Origin: RYN-230 sp036509255
GTDB lineage: Bacteria > Actinomycetota > Actinomycetes > Streptosporangiales > Streptosporangiaceae
DNA length: 64,000 nt
Assembly (NCBI GenBank): GCA_036509255.1
Contig: DATCFY010000106.1
Span: 1 to 64,000, forward strand
Reading direction: 5' to 3'
In this document: piece after piece, positions 30,956 through 39,787 of the stretch
How the letters are laid out: each line of letters starts with the position of its first letter
How positions within the stretch are numbered: position 1 is the stretch's first letter
Notes under the pieces: generated by a model
The model's input: only the letters and a program-made list of their open reading frames with translations
Databases searched by the model: none
Told to the model about the DNA's origin: nothing
Program-made: the position numbers and the translations under genes

Positions 30956-33514
30956 ATGGGGGGACCTCGAGCGACCTCGGCGGCTGCCGTGCTGTCAGAC
31001 GCGCACACGTCACCATCCGCGCTGCTGGAGTTCGCGGTCAGCCAGGCCCTGATCCGGGACCCGACAGCACCCGATGCGGGCCTGCCCGAACTGCTCCGGC
31101 GCGCCGCGGCGGGGTTCGACAGCCGGGCGGCGGTCGCCCTCCGGCTGGGCGAGCCGGGAGAACCCGCGGTCATCGCCGCCTACCCGCCCGCGGCGGTGGA
31201 CCCCCGCCTGATGGCGCAGCTGAGTGGGCTCCTGATCGCCCATCCGGGGGTCGTCTCGACCGGGGGCTGTGTCCAGGGACCGGTGGTCTGGCCCGGGATG
31301 GGACCAGGCCGGAACCGGGGTGGGGCGCTGATCGCCGTGGCCAGGCTGCCGGGGCAATCCGCCCCATGTGCCCTGATCCTGGTGGGGCGGCAGTCCCCGT
31401 GGACGGCCGAATCGCAGGCGATCGCGCGGGCCCTGGCCACCGTCATCGCGTCCCGGATGCGCCGGGCCGAGGATGCCAGGGAAATCGCGGAACGGCGGGC
31501 GGTCGCCGAGGCGCTGATCAATGCGGCCCCGGACGCCGTAGTCGTGGCCGACGCCCAGCGCAAGATCGTCGCCTTCAACTCCGCCGCGGAGGAACTGTAC
31601 GGCCGCCGGCGTGCCGACGTGCTCGGCCAGGGCATAGCCGATCTGCTCATCCCGGAACGCAACCGGGCCGTCTTCCTGGAATCGACGGGGGAGTTCCTGC
31701 GCAGCCACGACCCCGGGGAGTTTACCGGCCGCATGCTGTTGCCTATCCTGCGCGGTGACGGCACCGAGCGGACGGTGGAGGTGACCCCGCTGCCGCTGCT
31801 GGCCGGTGGCCAGGTCTACTTCTGCAGCTTCGCCCGGGACCTGACCGAGCTGGAGCAGGTGAATACGGCGCTGGCGGCGAGCCAGGCCCGGGTGCAGCTG
31901 CTGTCTGAGCTGGCCCCCGTGGGTATCGCCCGCACCGACCACGCGGGGACATGCGTCTACGTCAACGAGCGCTGGTGCGCGATGGACGGCCAGCTGGTGA
32001 AGGATATCCTCGGCACCTCGTGGCTGGAGACCGTGCATCCCGGCGACGTCGCGCGGGTCCGGGGCGAGTGGGCCCGCGCCCGGGCGGCCCGCTCGGAGCT
32101 GCGGACCGACTTCCGGCTGCTCCGGCACGCGGGCCAGCCGCTGTGGGTGCACGCCGCCGTGACCGCGGTGCCCCACCAGGCGGACCTGCCCCGCGGGTTC
32201 ATGGTCGCCCTCACCAACGTGACCGCCCGCAAGCGGGCGGAGGGGGAGCGGGACCGCCTGCTGGCCGCCGAGCAGGCCGCGGTGCGCGATCTCACCGACC
32301 AGACCGAGCGGCTGAACAGCCTGATCGCCGCGGCCGTCCCCGGCGTGCTGGTCCTGGATGAGCGGCACACGATCGTGCAGGTCAACCAGAGCCTGTGTGA
32401 CCTGCTCGGCGTCGAGGATCCGCCGGTCAAGCTCGCAGGGGCCGACGCCGAGGTCTTGCGCGAGCCCATCGCGCGTACGTTCGCGCATTCTGCGGAGGTC
32501 ATGCAGCGGATGACTCAGCCGGATGCGGACCGGCAGCGGGTCGACGGCCTCCGGTTCGCGACCTCGGGCGGCCGCATGCTGGAGTGCGACTACTGGCCCG
32601 TGTTCGCGGGCGGTGAGTACCGGGGCAGCTTGCTGCTGCTCTGGGACATATCCGATCGCGCCGCCGAGGAGCAGGAGCGCGACCGCCGGCTGCAGGCCGA
32701 ACTCACCTCACGGCGCGCCGCCGAGCATGGCCGGCAGCAGCTGGCCGAGCAGAATGAGGAGCTGCGCGAGCTCGATGAGCTCAAGACCCGGTTCCTGGCC
32801 ACCGTGTCCCATGAGCTGCGGTCCCCGCTGACGTCGATCGTGTCCTACGCCGAGCTGATCCGGGACGAGGGCGAGCTGGCCCCTACCGCGGCCCGCTTCC
32901 TGGACGTCATCGCGCGGAACGCCGAGCGGATCACCAAGCTGGTGGGCGATCTGCTGCTGCTGAGCCAGATCGAGGCCGGCGTTATCCCCCTGGAGCTGGC
33001 GCCGGTACCGGTCGCGGAGGTCGTGGCCGAGGCGGTCCAGGCCGCGGCACCGGCGGCGGCGCAGAAAGGCGTCGCGCTGGACGGCGCGGCGCCGGACGGG
33101 CCGCCGGTACTGGCCGACCGGGCCCGGCTGGTCCAGGTGATCGACAACCTGATCGCCAACGCGGTCAAGTTCACCGACGAGGGCGGCCAGGTCAAGGTGA
33201 CCGCGGCCGCGGACGGCCAGGAGTGGCGGATCGACGTCACCGATTCCGGGATCGGCATCCCGCCGGACGATGTGGGCCGCCTGTTCGACCGCTTCTTCCG
33301 CGCCTCCAACGCCACCTCGGCTGGCCGGCCGGGGTCCGGCCTGGGCCTGTCCATCGTCAAGGAAGTCGCCGAGCTGCACGGCGGCCGGGTGGAGGTAACC
33401 AGCACGCTGGGGGCCGGCACCACCATCCACCTGTTTCTCCCGGCCACCGCGGACGTCCGGCCAGGCGCGCACCCGGCCCCGGAGCAGGGGACAAGTGTGC
33501 CCGCCGAGGAATAA
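30956..33514 (+). CDS. Sensor histidine kinase with GAF-like and three PAS domains
   Basis: 852 residues with no clear membrane segment, so probably a cytosolic sensor. Order: GAF-like region (~25-175), PAS1 (~182-300, INAAPDAVVVADAQRKIVAF), PAS2 (~310-425), a short coiled coil, PAS3 (~442-560), another coiled coil, HisKA with His619 (ATVSHELRSPLTSI), then the ATPase with DNLIANAVKFTDEGG, DSGIGIPP (~763) and GSGLGLSIVKE (~793). The partner is likely the REC-PIG-L protein 80 nt downstream. ATG 30956 has AGAGAGGGG upstream. The signal is unknown. Confidence 0.93.
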   Translation: MGGPRATSAAAVLSDAHTSPSALLEFAVSQALIRDPTAPDAGLPELLRRAAAGFDSRAAVALRLGEPGEPAVIAAYPPAAVDPRLMAQLSGLLIAHPGVVSTGGCVQGPVVWPGMGPGRNRGGALIAVARLPGQSAPCALILVGRQSPWTAESQAIARALATVIASRMRRAEDAREIAERRAVAEALINAAPDAVVVADAQRKIVAFNSAAEELYGRRRADVLGQGIADLLIPERNRAVFLESTGEFLRSHDPGEFTGRMLLPILRGDGTERTVEVTPLPLLAGGQVYFCSFARDLTELEQVNTALAASQARVQLLSELAPVGIARTDHAGTCVYVNERWCAMDGQLVKDILGTSWLETVHPGDVARVRGEWARARAARSELRTDFRLLRHAGQPLWVHAAVTAVPHQADLPRGFMVALTNVTARKRAEGERDRLLAAEQAAVRDLTDQTERLNSLIAAAVPGVLVLDERHTIVQVNQSLCDLLGVEDPPVKLAGADAEVLREPIARTFAHSAEVMQRMTQPDADRQRVDGLRFATSGGRMLECDYWPVFAGGEYRGSLLLLWDISDRAAEEQERDRRLQAELTSRRAAEHGRQQLAEQNEELRELDELKTRFLATVSHELRSPLTSIVSYAELIRDEGELAPTAARFLDVIARNAERITKLVGDLLLLSQIEAGVIPLELAPVPVAEVVAEAVQAAAPAAAQKGVALDGAAPDGPPVLADRARLVQVIDNLIANAVKFTDEGGQVKVTAAADGQEWRIDVTDSGIGIPPDDVGRLFDRFFRASNATSAGRPGSGLGLSIVKEVAELHGGRVEVTSTLGAGTTIHLFLPATADVRPGAHPAPEQGTSVPAEE

Positions 33515-33519
33515 CTACT

Positions 33520-33548
33520 TATAGTGATCTAGTGACTACTAATTGACA
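33520..33548 (+). promoter_or_regulatory. AT-rich gap with weak promoter-like elements and tagtga repeat
   Basis: Between the kinase and the response-regulator gene lies an AT-rich patch with tatagt (33520-33525), a direct repeat tagtga at 33522-33527 and 33530-33535, and ttgaca (33543-33548). No matched -35/-10 pair of normal spacing was found. It may hold an internal promoter or a site for the downstream regulator; evidence is weak. Confidence 0.3.
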
Positions 33549-33559
33549 TCGGGGGGCAG

Positions 33560-33598
33560 ATGGACCTGAACGCGCAGGCACCGGGGGTGACCCGGTGA
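33560..33598 (+). other. Candidate 12-codon leader ORF overlapping the response-regulator start
   Basis: An ATG at 33560 opens a 12-codon frame (MDLNAQAPGVTR) ending in TGA 33596-33598, which overlaps the GTG start of the REC-PIG-L gene as GTGA. A run of G lies only 3 nt before the ATG, closer than an ideal ribosome-binding site. It could couple translation, but may be chance. Confidence 0.3.
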
Positions 33599-34791
33599 GC
33601 AGCGCCGGCGGGCCGGAGTCGCCCGGCCGGATCCTGGTGGTCGAGGACGACCCGGAAGCGGCCGCCTACGTCCTGCACGTGCTGCGCAAGCGCGGCGGCT
33701 TCGACGTCACCCACATCCCGGACCCGGCGGCCGCGCTGGCCCGGGCCCGGGCGGAACACTGGGATCTGGTGCTGACCGACGTGGAGATGCCCGGCATGAC
33801 CGGGATCGAGCTGCTCGAGGCGGTCCGGGAGATCACCCCGGAGGTGCCCGTGGCCGTGGTCACCGCGCACCCGTCGGTGGACTACGCGGTCCGGGCCCTG
33901 CGCAACCAGGCCGATGAGTTCCTGGAGAAGCCAGTCCGCCCGGACAAGCTGGTCGCCACGGTGACCGCGCTGGTGGCCAAGGGCCGGGCGGCGCGCGAGG
34001 CCGCCCGGCAGAGCGTGCTGGCCATCGGGGCGCACCCGGACGACGTCGAGATCGGCGCGGCCGGCACGCTGGCCATGCACCGCCGGATGGGGCACGAGGT
34101 GTCGATCCTGACCCTGAGCCGCGGCGCCCGCGGCGGCACCGAGGACATCCGGGCCGGCGAGTCCAGGAGGGCGGCGGAAGTCATTGGCGCCGCGCTGTAT
34201 CACGAGGATCTGCAGGACACCAGGATCAGCGAGGGCGACCCGACGATCGGCGTGATCAGCCGCATCGTCGAGACCGTGCGGCCGACCGTGATCTACACCC
34301 ACTCGCTGCACGACGTGCACCAGGACCACCGGAACACGCACCAGGCGGCGCTCGTCGCCGTGCGCCAGGTGGGCCGGGTGTACTCCTTCCAGTCGCCGTC
34401 GGCCACGGTGGACTTCCGGCCCACCCGCTTCGTCGCCATCGACGAGCAGCTAGAGCGCAAGCTCGAGGCGATCGACGCGTTCGCCTCCCAGGTGGAGATC
34501 CGGGCCTACCTGGAGCCGGACCTGATCGAGTCGACCGCGCGCTACTGGTCTCGCTACTGCGAGGGCCGCTACGCCGAGCCGTTCGAGGTGGTCCGGGAAG
34601 CGGCGGTGGCCGGGCAGCACGAGCTGACTCCGGCAAAAGGCATCGTGCGCGGCGAGGACGGCGCCTGGGCCGCCGCGCCGGACCGGCGCCGCCGGCCCCG
34701 GCCCGATGATCAACTGCCGAATCAAGCACCGGAGCCAGCACCACAGCAGACCGCAAAACATATCGGGGGGGTGCCGGATGGCGCGAGATGA
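33595..34791 (+). CDS. Response regulator fused to a PIG-L/LmbE-type deacetylase
   Basis: 398 residues. Residues ~10-130 form a receiver domain with the acidic pair Asp18/Asp19, phosphoacceptor Asp62 (LTDVEMPGM), Thr90 and Lys112 (EKPVRP): all switch residues are present. Residues ~138-345 form a PIG-L (GlcNAc-PI de-N-acetylase/LmbE-like) domain with the zinc motif AHPDDVEIG (146-154) and HQDH (242-245). Family members remove acetyl from N-acetylglucosamine-containing compounds. The output domain is thus an enzyme and not DNA-binding. The last ~50 residues are Pro/Arg/Gln-rich. It overlaps the ATP-grasp gene by 14 nt. Confidence 0.92.
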   Translation: MSSAGGPESPGRILVVEDDPEAAAYVLHVLRKRGGFDVTHIPDPAAALARARAEHWDLVLTDVEMPGMTGIELLEAVREITPEVPVAVVTAHPSVDYAVRALRNQADEFLEKPVRPDKLVATVTALVAKGRAAREAARQSVLAIGAHPDDVEIGAAGTLAMHRRMGHEVSILTLSRGARGGTEDIRAGESRRAAEVIGAALYHEDLQDTRISEGDPTIGVISRIVETVRPTVIYTHSLHDVHQDHRNTHQAALVAVRQVGRVYSFQSPSATVDFRPTRFVAIDEQLERKLEAIDAFASQVEIRAYLEPDLIESTARYWSRYCEGRYAEPFEVVREAAVAGQHELTPAKGIVRGEDGAWAAAPDRRRRPRPDDQLPNQAPEPAPQQTAKHIGGVPDGAR

Positions 34792-35776
34792 TCTCAGCCA
34801 CAGGCAGATCCGCGTGCTGGTCACCGGGGTGGGGGGACCCGCCGCGGTGTCCGTCATCAAATCGCTCAGCCTCGATCCCACCGTCCAGCTGGTGGGCGCC
34901 GACATGGACCCGTGGGCGGCCGGCCTGTACCTGCTGCCGCCAGACGCGCGGACCCTCATCCCGGCGGGCCTGGACCCCGATTTCGCCTCGGCCGTCCTGG
35001 CCCGCTGCGTCGCCCTCGGGGTGCACGTCCTGATCCCGACGGTGGACGCCGAGATGCGCCCGCTGGCCCGGGCCCGCGCCGAGTACGAGGCGGCCGGGAT
35101 CGAGCTCATGCTGGCGCCGGAGCGGGCGCTGGACCTGACGCTGGACAAGCTGGCCCTGGCCCGCTGCTGTGCCGGGCACGTCCGGGTACCGCGCACCGAG
35201 TGCTTCGACGAGGCGCTCAACCCGGCGTCGTGGGAGTACCCGGTCGTGCTCAAGCCGCGCACCGGCAGCGGCTCGCGGGATATCTCCGTGGCGGCGTCCG
35301 CCGGGGAACTGGCCGGCCTGGAGCGGTCCGCGGAGTTCATCGTCCAGGAGTACCTGCCGGGCGAGGAGTACTCGATCGACGTGCTCGCCGACACCAGCAC
35401 CCATGTAATCGCCGCCGTGCCCCGGCTCCGCGCCCGGGTGGACTCGGGCGTCTCGGTGGCCGGGCGCACCGTGCACGACCCGGAGCTGGAGGACCTCGGG
35501 GCCACGGTGGCCACGGTGACTGGTCTCACCTACATCGCCAACGTGCAGTGCCGGCGGGACGCGGCCGGCCGTGCGGCCCTGCTGGAGGTGAACCCGCGGG
35601 CCCCCGGCGCGCTGCCGCTGACCGTGGCCAGCGGGGTGAACATGCCCCGGCTGGCCCTGGACGCGCTGCGCGGCCTCCCGGTGCCGGACCACGTGGACTT
35701 CCGCGAGGTGGCCATGGTCCGCTTCCTCGACGAGCGGTTCATGGACCTGAGCGAAGTGCAGAAGGTCGCCGCGTGA
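34778..35776 (+). CDS. ATP-grasp ligase (CarB-like fold)
   Basis: 332 residues. An N-terminal Rossmann-like preATP domain (IRVLVTGVGGPAAVSVIKSL) is followed by the ATP-grasp domain: YPVVLKPRTGSGSRDISVAA with the ATP-binding Lys, FIVQEYLPGEEYSIDVLAD, and LLEVNPRAPGALPLT with metal-binding Glu/Asn. Such enzymes make amide-type bonds via an acyl phosphate. Next to a deacetylase that frees an amine, a role in acylating that amine is plausible but unproven. ATG 34778 lies inside the previous gene; the stop overlaps the PHP gene (GTGA). Confidence 0.9.
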   Translation: MARDDLSHRQIRVLVTGVGGPAAVSVIKSLSLDPTVQLVGADMDPWAAGLYLLPPDARTLIPAGLDPDFASAVLARCVALGVHVLIPTVDAEMRPLARARAEYEAAGIELMLAPERALDLTLDKLALARCCAGHVRVPRTECFDEALNPASWEYPVVLKPRTGSGSRDISVAASAGELAGLERSAEFIVQEYLPGEEYSIDVLADTSTHVIAAVPRLRARVDSGVSVAGRTVHDPELEDLGATVATVTGLTYIANVQCRRDAAGRAALLEVNPRAPGALPLTVASGVNMPRLALDALRGLPVPDHVDFREVAMVRFLDERFMDLSEVQKVAA

Positions 35777-36513
35777 GCATGCCCTCCGGCCTGGTCGCGC
35801 TCGACGAGGATCACCACGTCCACTCGACCTTCTCCGACGACGCGGTCAGCACCGTGGCCGAGAACGTCCGCGTGGCCCGGGAACGTGGCCTGCGGGTCCT
35901 CTGCCTCGCCGATCACGCCCGCGAGGGTTCGCCCTGGGTGCCGGACTTCGTGGCCGCGGTGCGCGAGCTCCGCCCCGCGCCGGGTATCGAGGTGCTGGCC
36001 GGTGTGGAGGCCAAGATCCTCAACGCGACCGGGGAGCTGGACCTGCCCGGTTCTCTGCGCGGGGTGGACCGGGTCCTGATCGCGGATCACCAGTACCCCG
36101 GCGATCACGGTCCGGTACCGCCGCAGGACATGCGGGACGCGCTCGATCGGCGCCAGTGCTCGGCGGGTGACATCATCGACGGCCTCATCGCGGCCACCCT
36201 CGGTGCCCTGGAGCGGGTGGCCCTGCCGCAGGTGGCCCACCTGTTCAGCCTGCTGCCCAAGATGGGCCTGGACGAGGCGGACGTGCCGGGCCCGACCCTG
36301 GACCACCTGGCCCAGGGCTGCGTCCGGGGCGGGGCGCGGGTGGAGGTCAACGAGAAGTGGGCCTGCCCGTCCCCGCGCACCATCCGGGTCCTGGCCGCGG
36401 CCGGCGTGCCGCTGGTCGCCAGCACGGACAGCCACGACTGCGCCAGCATCGGCCGCTACCCGCGGGTCCGGGGCATCCTGGATACCGCGTTCAGCAGGGC
36501 TGTGCCGGGATGA
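35773..36513 (+). CDS. PHP-domain metal-dependent phosphoesterase
   Basis: 246 residues of the PHP (polymerase and histidinol phosphatase) fold. Metal-binding motifs: DEDHHVHSTFSDDA at the N-terminus, CLADHAREGS, AGVEAKIL, and the C-terminal ASTDSHDCASIGRY. Likely a small-molecule phosphatase or cyclic-phosphodiesterase-like enzyme. GTG 35773 overlaps the ATP-grasp stop; ATG 35779 is an alternative. Its stop overlaps the ATG of the glycosyltransferase (ATGA), so it is made with the surrounding genes. Confidence 0.9.
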   Translation: MSMPSGLVALDEDHHVHSTFSDDAVSTVAENVRVARERGLRVLCLADHAREGSPWVPDFVAAVRELRPAPGIEVLAGVEAKILNATGELDLPGSLRGVDRVLIADHQYPGDHGPVPPQDMRDALDRRQCSAGDIIDGLIAATLGALERVALPQVAHLFSLLPKMGLDEADVPGPTLDHLAQGCVRGGARVEVNEKWACPSPRTIRVLAAAGVPLVASTDSHDCASIGRYPRVRGILDTAFSRAVPG

Positions 36514-38006
36514 CGGACTTCCTGCTGGCCATCAAGTCCCTGCTGGTGGCCTTCGTGATCCTCGGAGCGCTTCCGCTGCTGGTCGCGAACTACCAGTTCC
36601 TCCTGGTCGGGCTGCACTTCCGGCGGCTGCATTACGCGAAATGCCGGGCCTATTTCCCGCGGACCGCCATCCTCATCCCGGCGTGGAACGAGGCAGCGGT
36701 CATCGGCACCTCGATCGACCGGCTCATGCTGCTCGACTACCCACGCGAACGCCTGCGCATCTATGTCGTGGACGACGCCAGCACCGATGACACCCCGCAG
36801 GTCGTCTTGGCCAGGGTGGCACAGTACCCGGGGAACGTCGTGCACCTGCGCCGCCACAAGGGTGGCGAGGGCAAGGCCGCAACCCTGAACCACGGCCTGG
36901 CGGAGATCCTGTCCGACGGCTGGATGCAGGCCATCCTGATCATGGACTCGGACGTCATCTACGAGCCCAGCTCGCTGCGGCGGATGACCCGGCACCTGGC
37001 TGATCCCGAGGTCGGCTCGGTCACCGCCTATATCAAGGAGGGCAGCCGTCCGGGGAACTACATGACCCGGTTCATCGGCTACGAGTACATCACCGCCCAG
37101 GCCGCGGCCCGGCGGAGCCAGGAGGTCCTCGGCGTGATCGCCTGCCTGGCGGGAGGCGCGCAGCTGCACTCGCGGGCCAACATCGAGGCGATCGGCGGAC
37201 AGGTGGACACGGCCACGCTGGCCGAGGACACGGTGACCACGTTCGAGACCCAGAAAGGGGGACGCAAGGTCATCTTCGAGCCGCATGCCACCGTGTGGGC
37301 GGAGGAGCCGGGCAGCATCGTCGCGCTGTGGAAGCAGCGGCTGCGCTGGGCCCGCGGCAACGTCCAGGTCACCCGGCGATTCAGGAGCGTCTGGTTCCGG
37401 CCCCAGCCCAATAACCGGCTGGGCAGCATCAGCTTCGGCCTCCTCTGGTTCTGCCTGCTGCTGCTGCCGGTGTTCATGGTGCTGGCGTCGGCATCCCTGG
37501 TGATCCTGTTCTTCATCGACTACCAGCTCGCCTGGACCGCCTTTCACGTGCTGTGGCTGACCAACGTGATCACGTACATCTTCATCACGTCCTTCGCGCT
37601 CGCCATCGACCCCGGTGTCGGGCGGCACACCTGGAAAGAAGCGCTCATTTTCCCGGGCGTGATCAACGTCATCATCCTGCTCGCCGCCATCCTGCCCGGC
37701 CCGGCGGCCTGGGTCGGCCACGAGCTCGCCGACGCCGCCGGCGTCGGGGTCACCTACGGCTGGGTGAGGGGCATCGAGCTGTTCACCTATATCTGGCTCT
37801 CAGCCTGCATGGGGGTCGCCTTCCTCGGCAAGGTCGCCGAGTCACGCAAGCTTGGCCGCTTCCTCGGGCCGCTGTTCGTGTACATCGGCGGTTACGGGCC
37901 CCTGCTGTGCGCGATCACTACCGCCGCCTACATCAAGGAACTCCGGCACGCCGAGGCGATCTGGGACAAGACCGAGAAGACGGGGAAGATGGTGGTGCCG
38001 ACATGA
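36510..38006 (+). CDS. Processive family-2 membrane glycosyltransferase
   Basis: 498 residues resembling cellulose/hyaluronan/poly-GlcNAc synthases. One membrane segment (~5-27) precedes the GT2 domain with ILIPAWNEAAVIG, Asp88-Asp89 (YVVDDASTDDT), DSD 146-148, the catalytic TLAED (Asp240) and QRLRW 276-280, the processive-enzyme motif. Several C-terminal membrane helices (~305-475) follow. It should polymerise a sugar nucleotide at the inner membrane and move the chain across. No PilZ domain is seen. The stop overlaps a 57-aa membrane protein (ATGA). Confidence 0.93.
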   Translation: MTDFLLAIKSLLVAFVILGALPLLVANYQFLLVGLHFRRLHYAKCRAYFPRTAILIPAWNEAAVIGTSIDRLMLLDYPRERLRIYVVDDASTDDTPQVVLARVAQYPGNVVHLRRHKGGEGKAATLNHGLAEILSDGWMQAILIMDSDVIYEPSSLRRMTRHLADPEVGSVTAYIKEGSRPGNYMTRFIGYEYITAQAAARRSQEVLGVIACLAGGAQLHSRANIEAIGGQVDTATLAEDTVTTFETQKGGRKVIFEPHATVWAEEPGSIVALWKQRLRWARGNVQVTRRFRSVWFRPQPNNRLGSISFGLLWFCLLLLPVFMVLASASLVILFFIDYQLAWTAFHVLWLTNVITYIFITSFALAIDPGVGRHTWKEALIFPGVINVIILLAAILPGPAAWVGHELADAAGVGVTYGWVRGIELFTYIWLSACMGVAFLGKVAESRKLGRFLGPLFVYIGGYGPLLCAITTAAYIKELRHAEAIWDKTEKTGKMVVPT

Positions 38007-38176
38007 GCGGGCCGGAGCCGGCCGCCGGTGGCCCGGTGACCGCGGAGCAGGTCCAGGTCTTCGAGGACGAGGTCCGCGACGCGGTCCGCTACGAGCGGGG
38101 GCTCGCCATCAAGTGCGTGGCCTGCCTCCTGCTGGTCGCCGTCGTCCTGGCCTTCCGGGTGTACTTCTTCGGCTGA
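38003..38176 (+). CDS. 57-residue single-span membrane protein
   Basis: A soluble acidic N-terminal helix (TAEQVQVFEDEVRDAVRYER) is followed by one membrane segment (AIKCVACLLLVAVVLAFRVY) and a four-residue end. ATG 38003 overlaps the glycosyltransferase stop. Size, topology and coupling suggest a small accessory subunit of the synthase. No family is recognised. Confidence 0.78.
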   Translation: MSGPEPAAGGPVTAEQVQVFEDEVRDAVRYERGLAIKCVACLLLVAVVLAFRVYFFG

Positions 38177-38236
38177 GCCGGCCGCGTCCCGCCGGCCCGC
38201 ATGCATGAATCCGGGTGTGGAGGGCACTTGGCCGCC

Positions 38237-39745
38237 ATGTCGGCCCAAACCCTCGACCGCCAGCCCCCCCACCACGGGCACGAGCCCGGGCACCGCAGCC
38301 TCACCCCGCTGCTCGCGGTGACCGGCGCCGCCTTGGTGTTCACGGTCCTGCTCGTCCTGGTCCGCCTGCAGTGGCGCCCCCTGGAGTCCGTCGACCACGG
38401 CGCCGCCGCCCGGATCAACGGGCTCGTCGCCGGGCACGCCGCTCTTGTCTCGGTGGTGAAGGCGGTCACCTGGCTGGGCAGCGACGGCGTGCTGTGGACG
38501 GTGATCGGGGTCTCGGCGGTCTTCCTGGCCTTCCGGCGCCGCTGGCGCCTGGTCCTGTACCTACTGGTCACCGGCGCGGGCGCGCTGGTCATGGACCCGA
38601 TCCTGAAGGACCTCGTCGGCCGGCTGCGCCCGGTGGTGGCGCACCCGATCGCGCATGGCGGCGGGAACAGCTTCCCCAGCGGCCACTCGCTCGGCTCGAT
38701 CGTCTGCTACGGAGCGGTGCTGCTGGTCTTCACGCCTATGACCCGCGGCCGCTGGCGGACCGCGCTGCGCGCCGTGATTGTCACGCTGGTCGCGCTGATC
38801 GGGATCAGCCGGATCCTGCTCGGCGTGCACTACCTGTCGGATGTGCTCGGCGGCTGGACCCTGGGCATCACCTGGCTCGGCCTCACCGCGTTCGCGTTCG
38901 AACTGACCCGGCGGGCCGAAGACCAGCCCGTCACCGACCCGCTGGCCGAGGGACTGGAACCTGAGGCCCGCAACGATCTCGACCGAGCTCATAGCAACCC
39001 AGCCCAGCCGGAGACCCCCGTGAACAGATCCGCTGCCCGTTCCCATGCCCGTATCGCCGCCGGAGTCGTAGTCGCCTGGGTGCTGATCCTCGGCGTCATC
39101 GTCGGCTTCGGCGAGCTGGTCGTGAAGTACAGCCACAACAAATGGCTGGGGGACACGGCGATCCCGCGCTGGTTCGCCGCGCACCGCACGCCGACCCTCA
39201 ACCAGTGGAGTAACGACGTCAGCGTGGCCTGCGCCACGACCGGGATCCTCATCGTGGCCGTCGCCGCGTGCGTGATCTTCCTGGCCGTCACCCGGCACTG
39301 GCGGCCGGTCATCTTCATCGCGGTCGTGATGTTCGGCGAGCTGGCCGCGTTCCTCGCCGCGGCCGCGGTGGTCAAGCGGCCCCGGCCCTACGTGCACCAC
39401 CTCGACCACCACCTCCCCACCTCGGCCTACCCATCGGGCCACGTGGCCGCCACCACCTGCCTCTACGTCGCGATCGCCATCCTGGTCATGGGACACACCA
39501 GGGGCTGGTGGCGGTGGCTGTTCGTGGCCCTGGCGGTCGTGATGCCGGTAGCCATCGCGCTGTCCCGGATGTACCGCGGCGAGCACCACCCGACCGACGT
39601 GCTCGGCAGCCTGATCTTCGCCGCGCTGTGGCTGACCGCGACGACGCTGCTGATCAAGCCGAACGCGGAACTGCCCAGCCGGTCGCCGGGGACGGTGGGC
39701 GCGAAGGTCCGCTCATTCACCGGGCGGGCGGTTTCGCGGGCCTAG
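38237..39745 (+). CDS. Tandem PAP2 lipid phosphatase (two complete domains)
   Basis: About 502 residues with two type-2 phosphatidic acid phosphatase domains in one polypeptide. Domain 1: KDLVGRLRP, FPSGHS, SRILLGVHYLSD. Domain 2: KRPRPYVHHLD, YPSGHV, SRMYRGEHHPTD. All catalytic residues are present in both. A charged linker of ~60 residues joins them. PAP2 enzymes hydrolyse lipid (pyro)phosphates, including undecaprenyl pyrophosphate. It starts 60 nt after the small membrane protein gene and may belong to the same system. ATG 38237 is preferred; ATG 38201 is possible. Confidence 0.9.
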   Translation: MSAQTLDRQPPHHGHEPGHRSLTPLLAVTGAALVFTVLLVLVRLQWRPLESVDHGAAARINGLVAGHAALVSVVKAVTWLGSDGVLWTVIGVSAVFLAFRRRWRLVLYLLVTGAGALVMDPILKDLVGRLRPVVAHPIAHGGGNSFPSGHSLGSIVCYGAVLLVFTPMTRGRWRTALRAVIVTLVALIGISRILLGVHYLSDVLGGWTLGITWLGLTAFAFELTRRAEDQPVTDPLAEGLEPEARNDLDRAHSNPAQPETPVNRSAARSHARIAAGVVVAWVLILGVIVGFGELVVKYSHNKWLGDTAIPRWFAAHRTPTLNQWSNDVSVACATTGILIVAVAACVIFLAVTRHWRPVIFIAVVMFGELAAFLAAAAVVKRPRPYVHHLDHHLPTSAYPSGHVAATTCLYVAIAILVMGHTRGWWRWLFVALAVVMPVAIALSRMYRGEHHPTDVLGSLIFAALWLTATTLLIKPNAELPSRSPGTVGAKVRSFTGRAVSRA

Positions 39746-39787
39746 GACCGGGCAGCCGCACGGTAACAACCTTGAAGGAGGTGTTCC

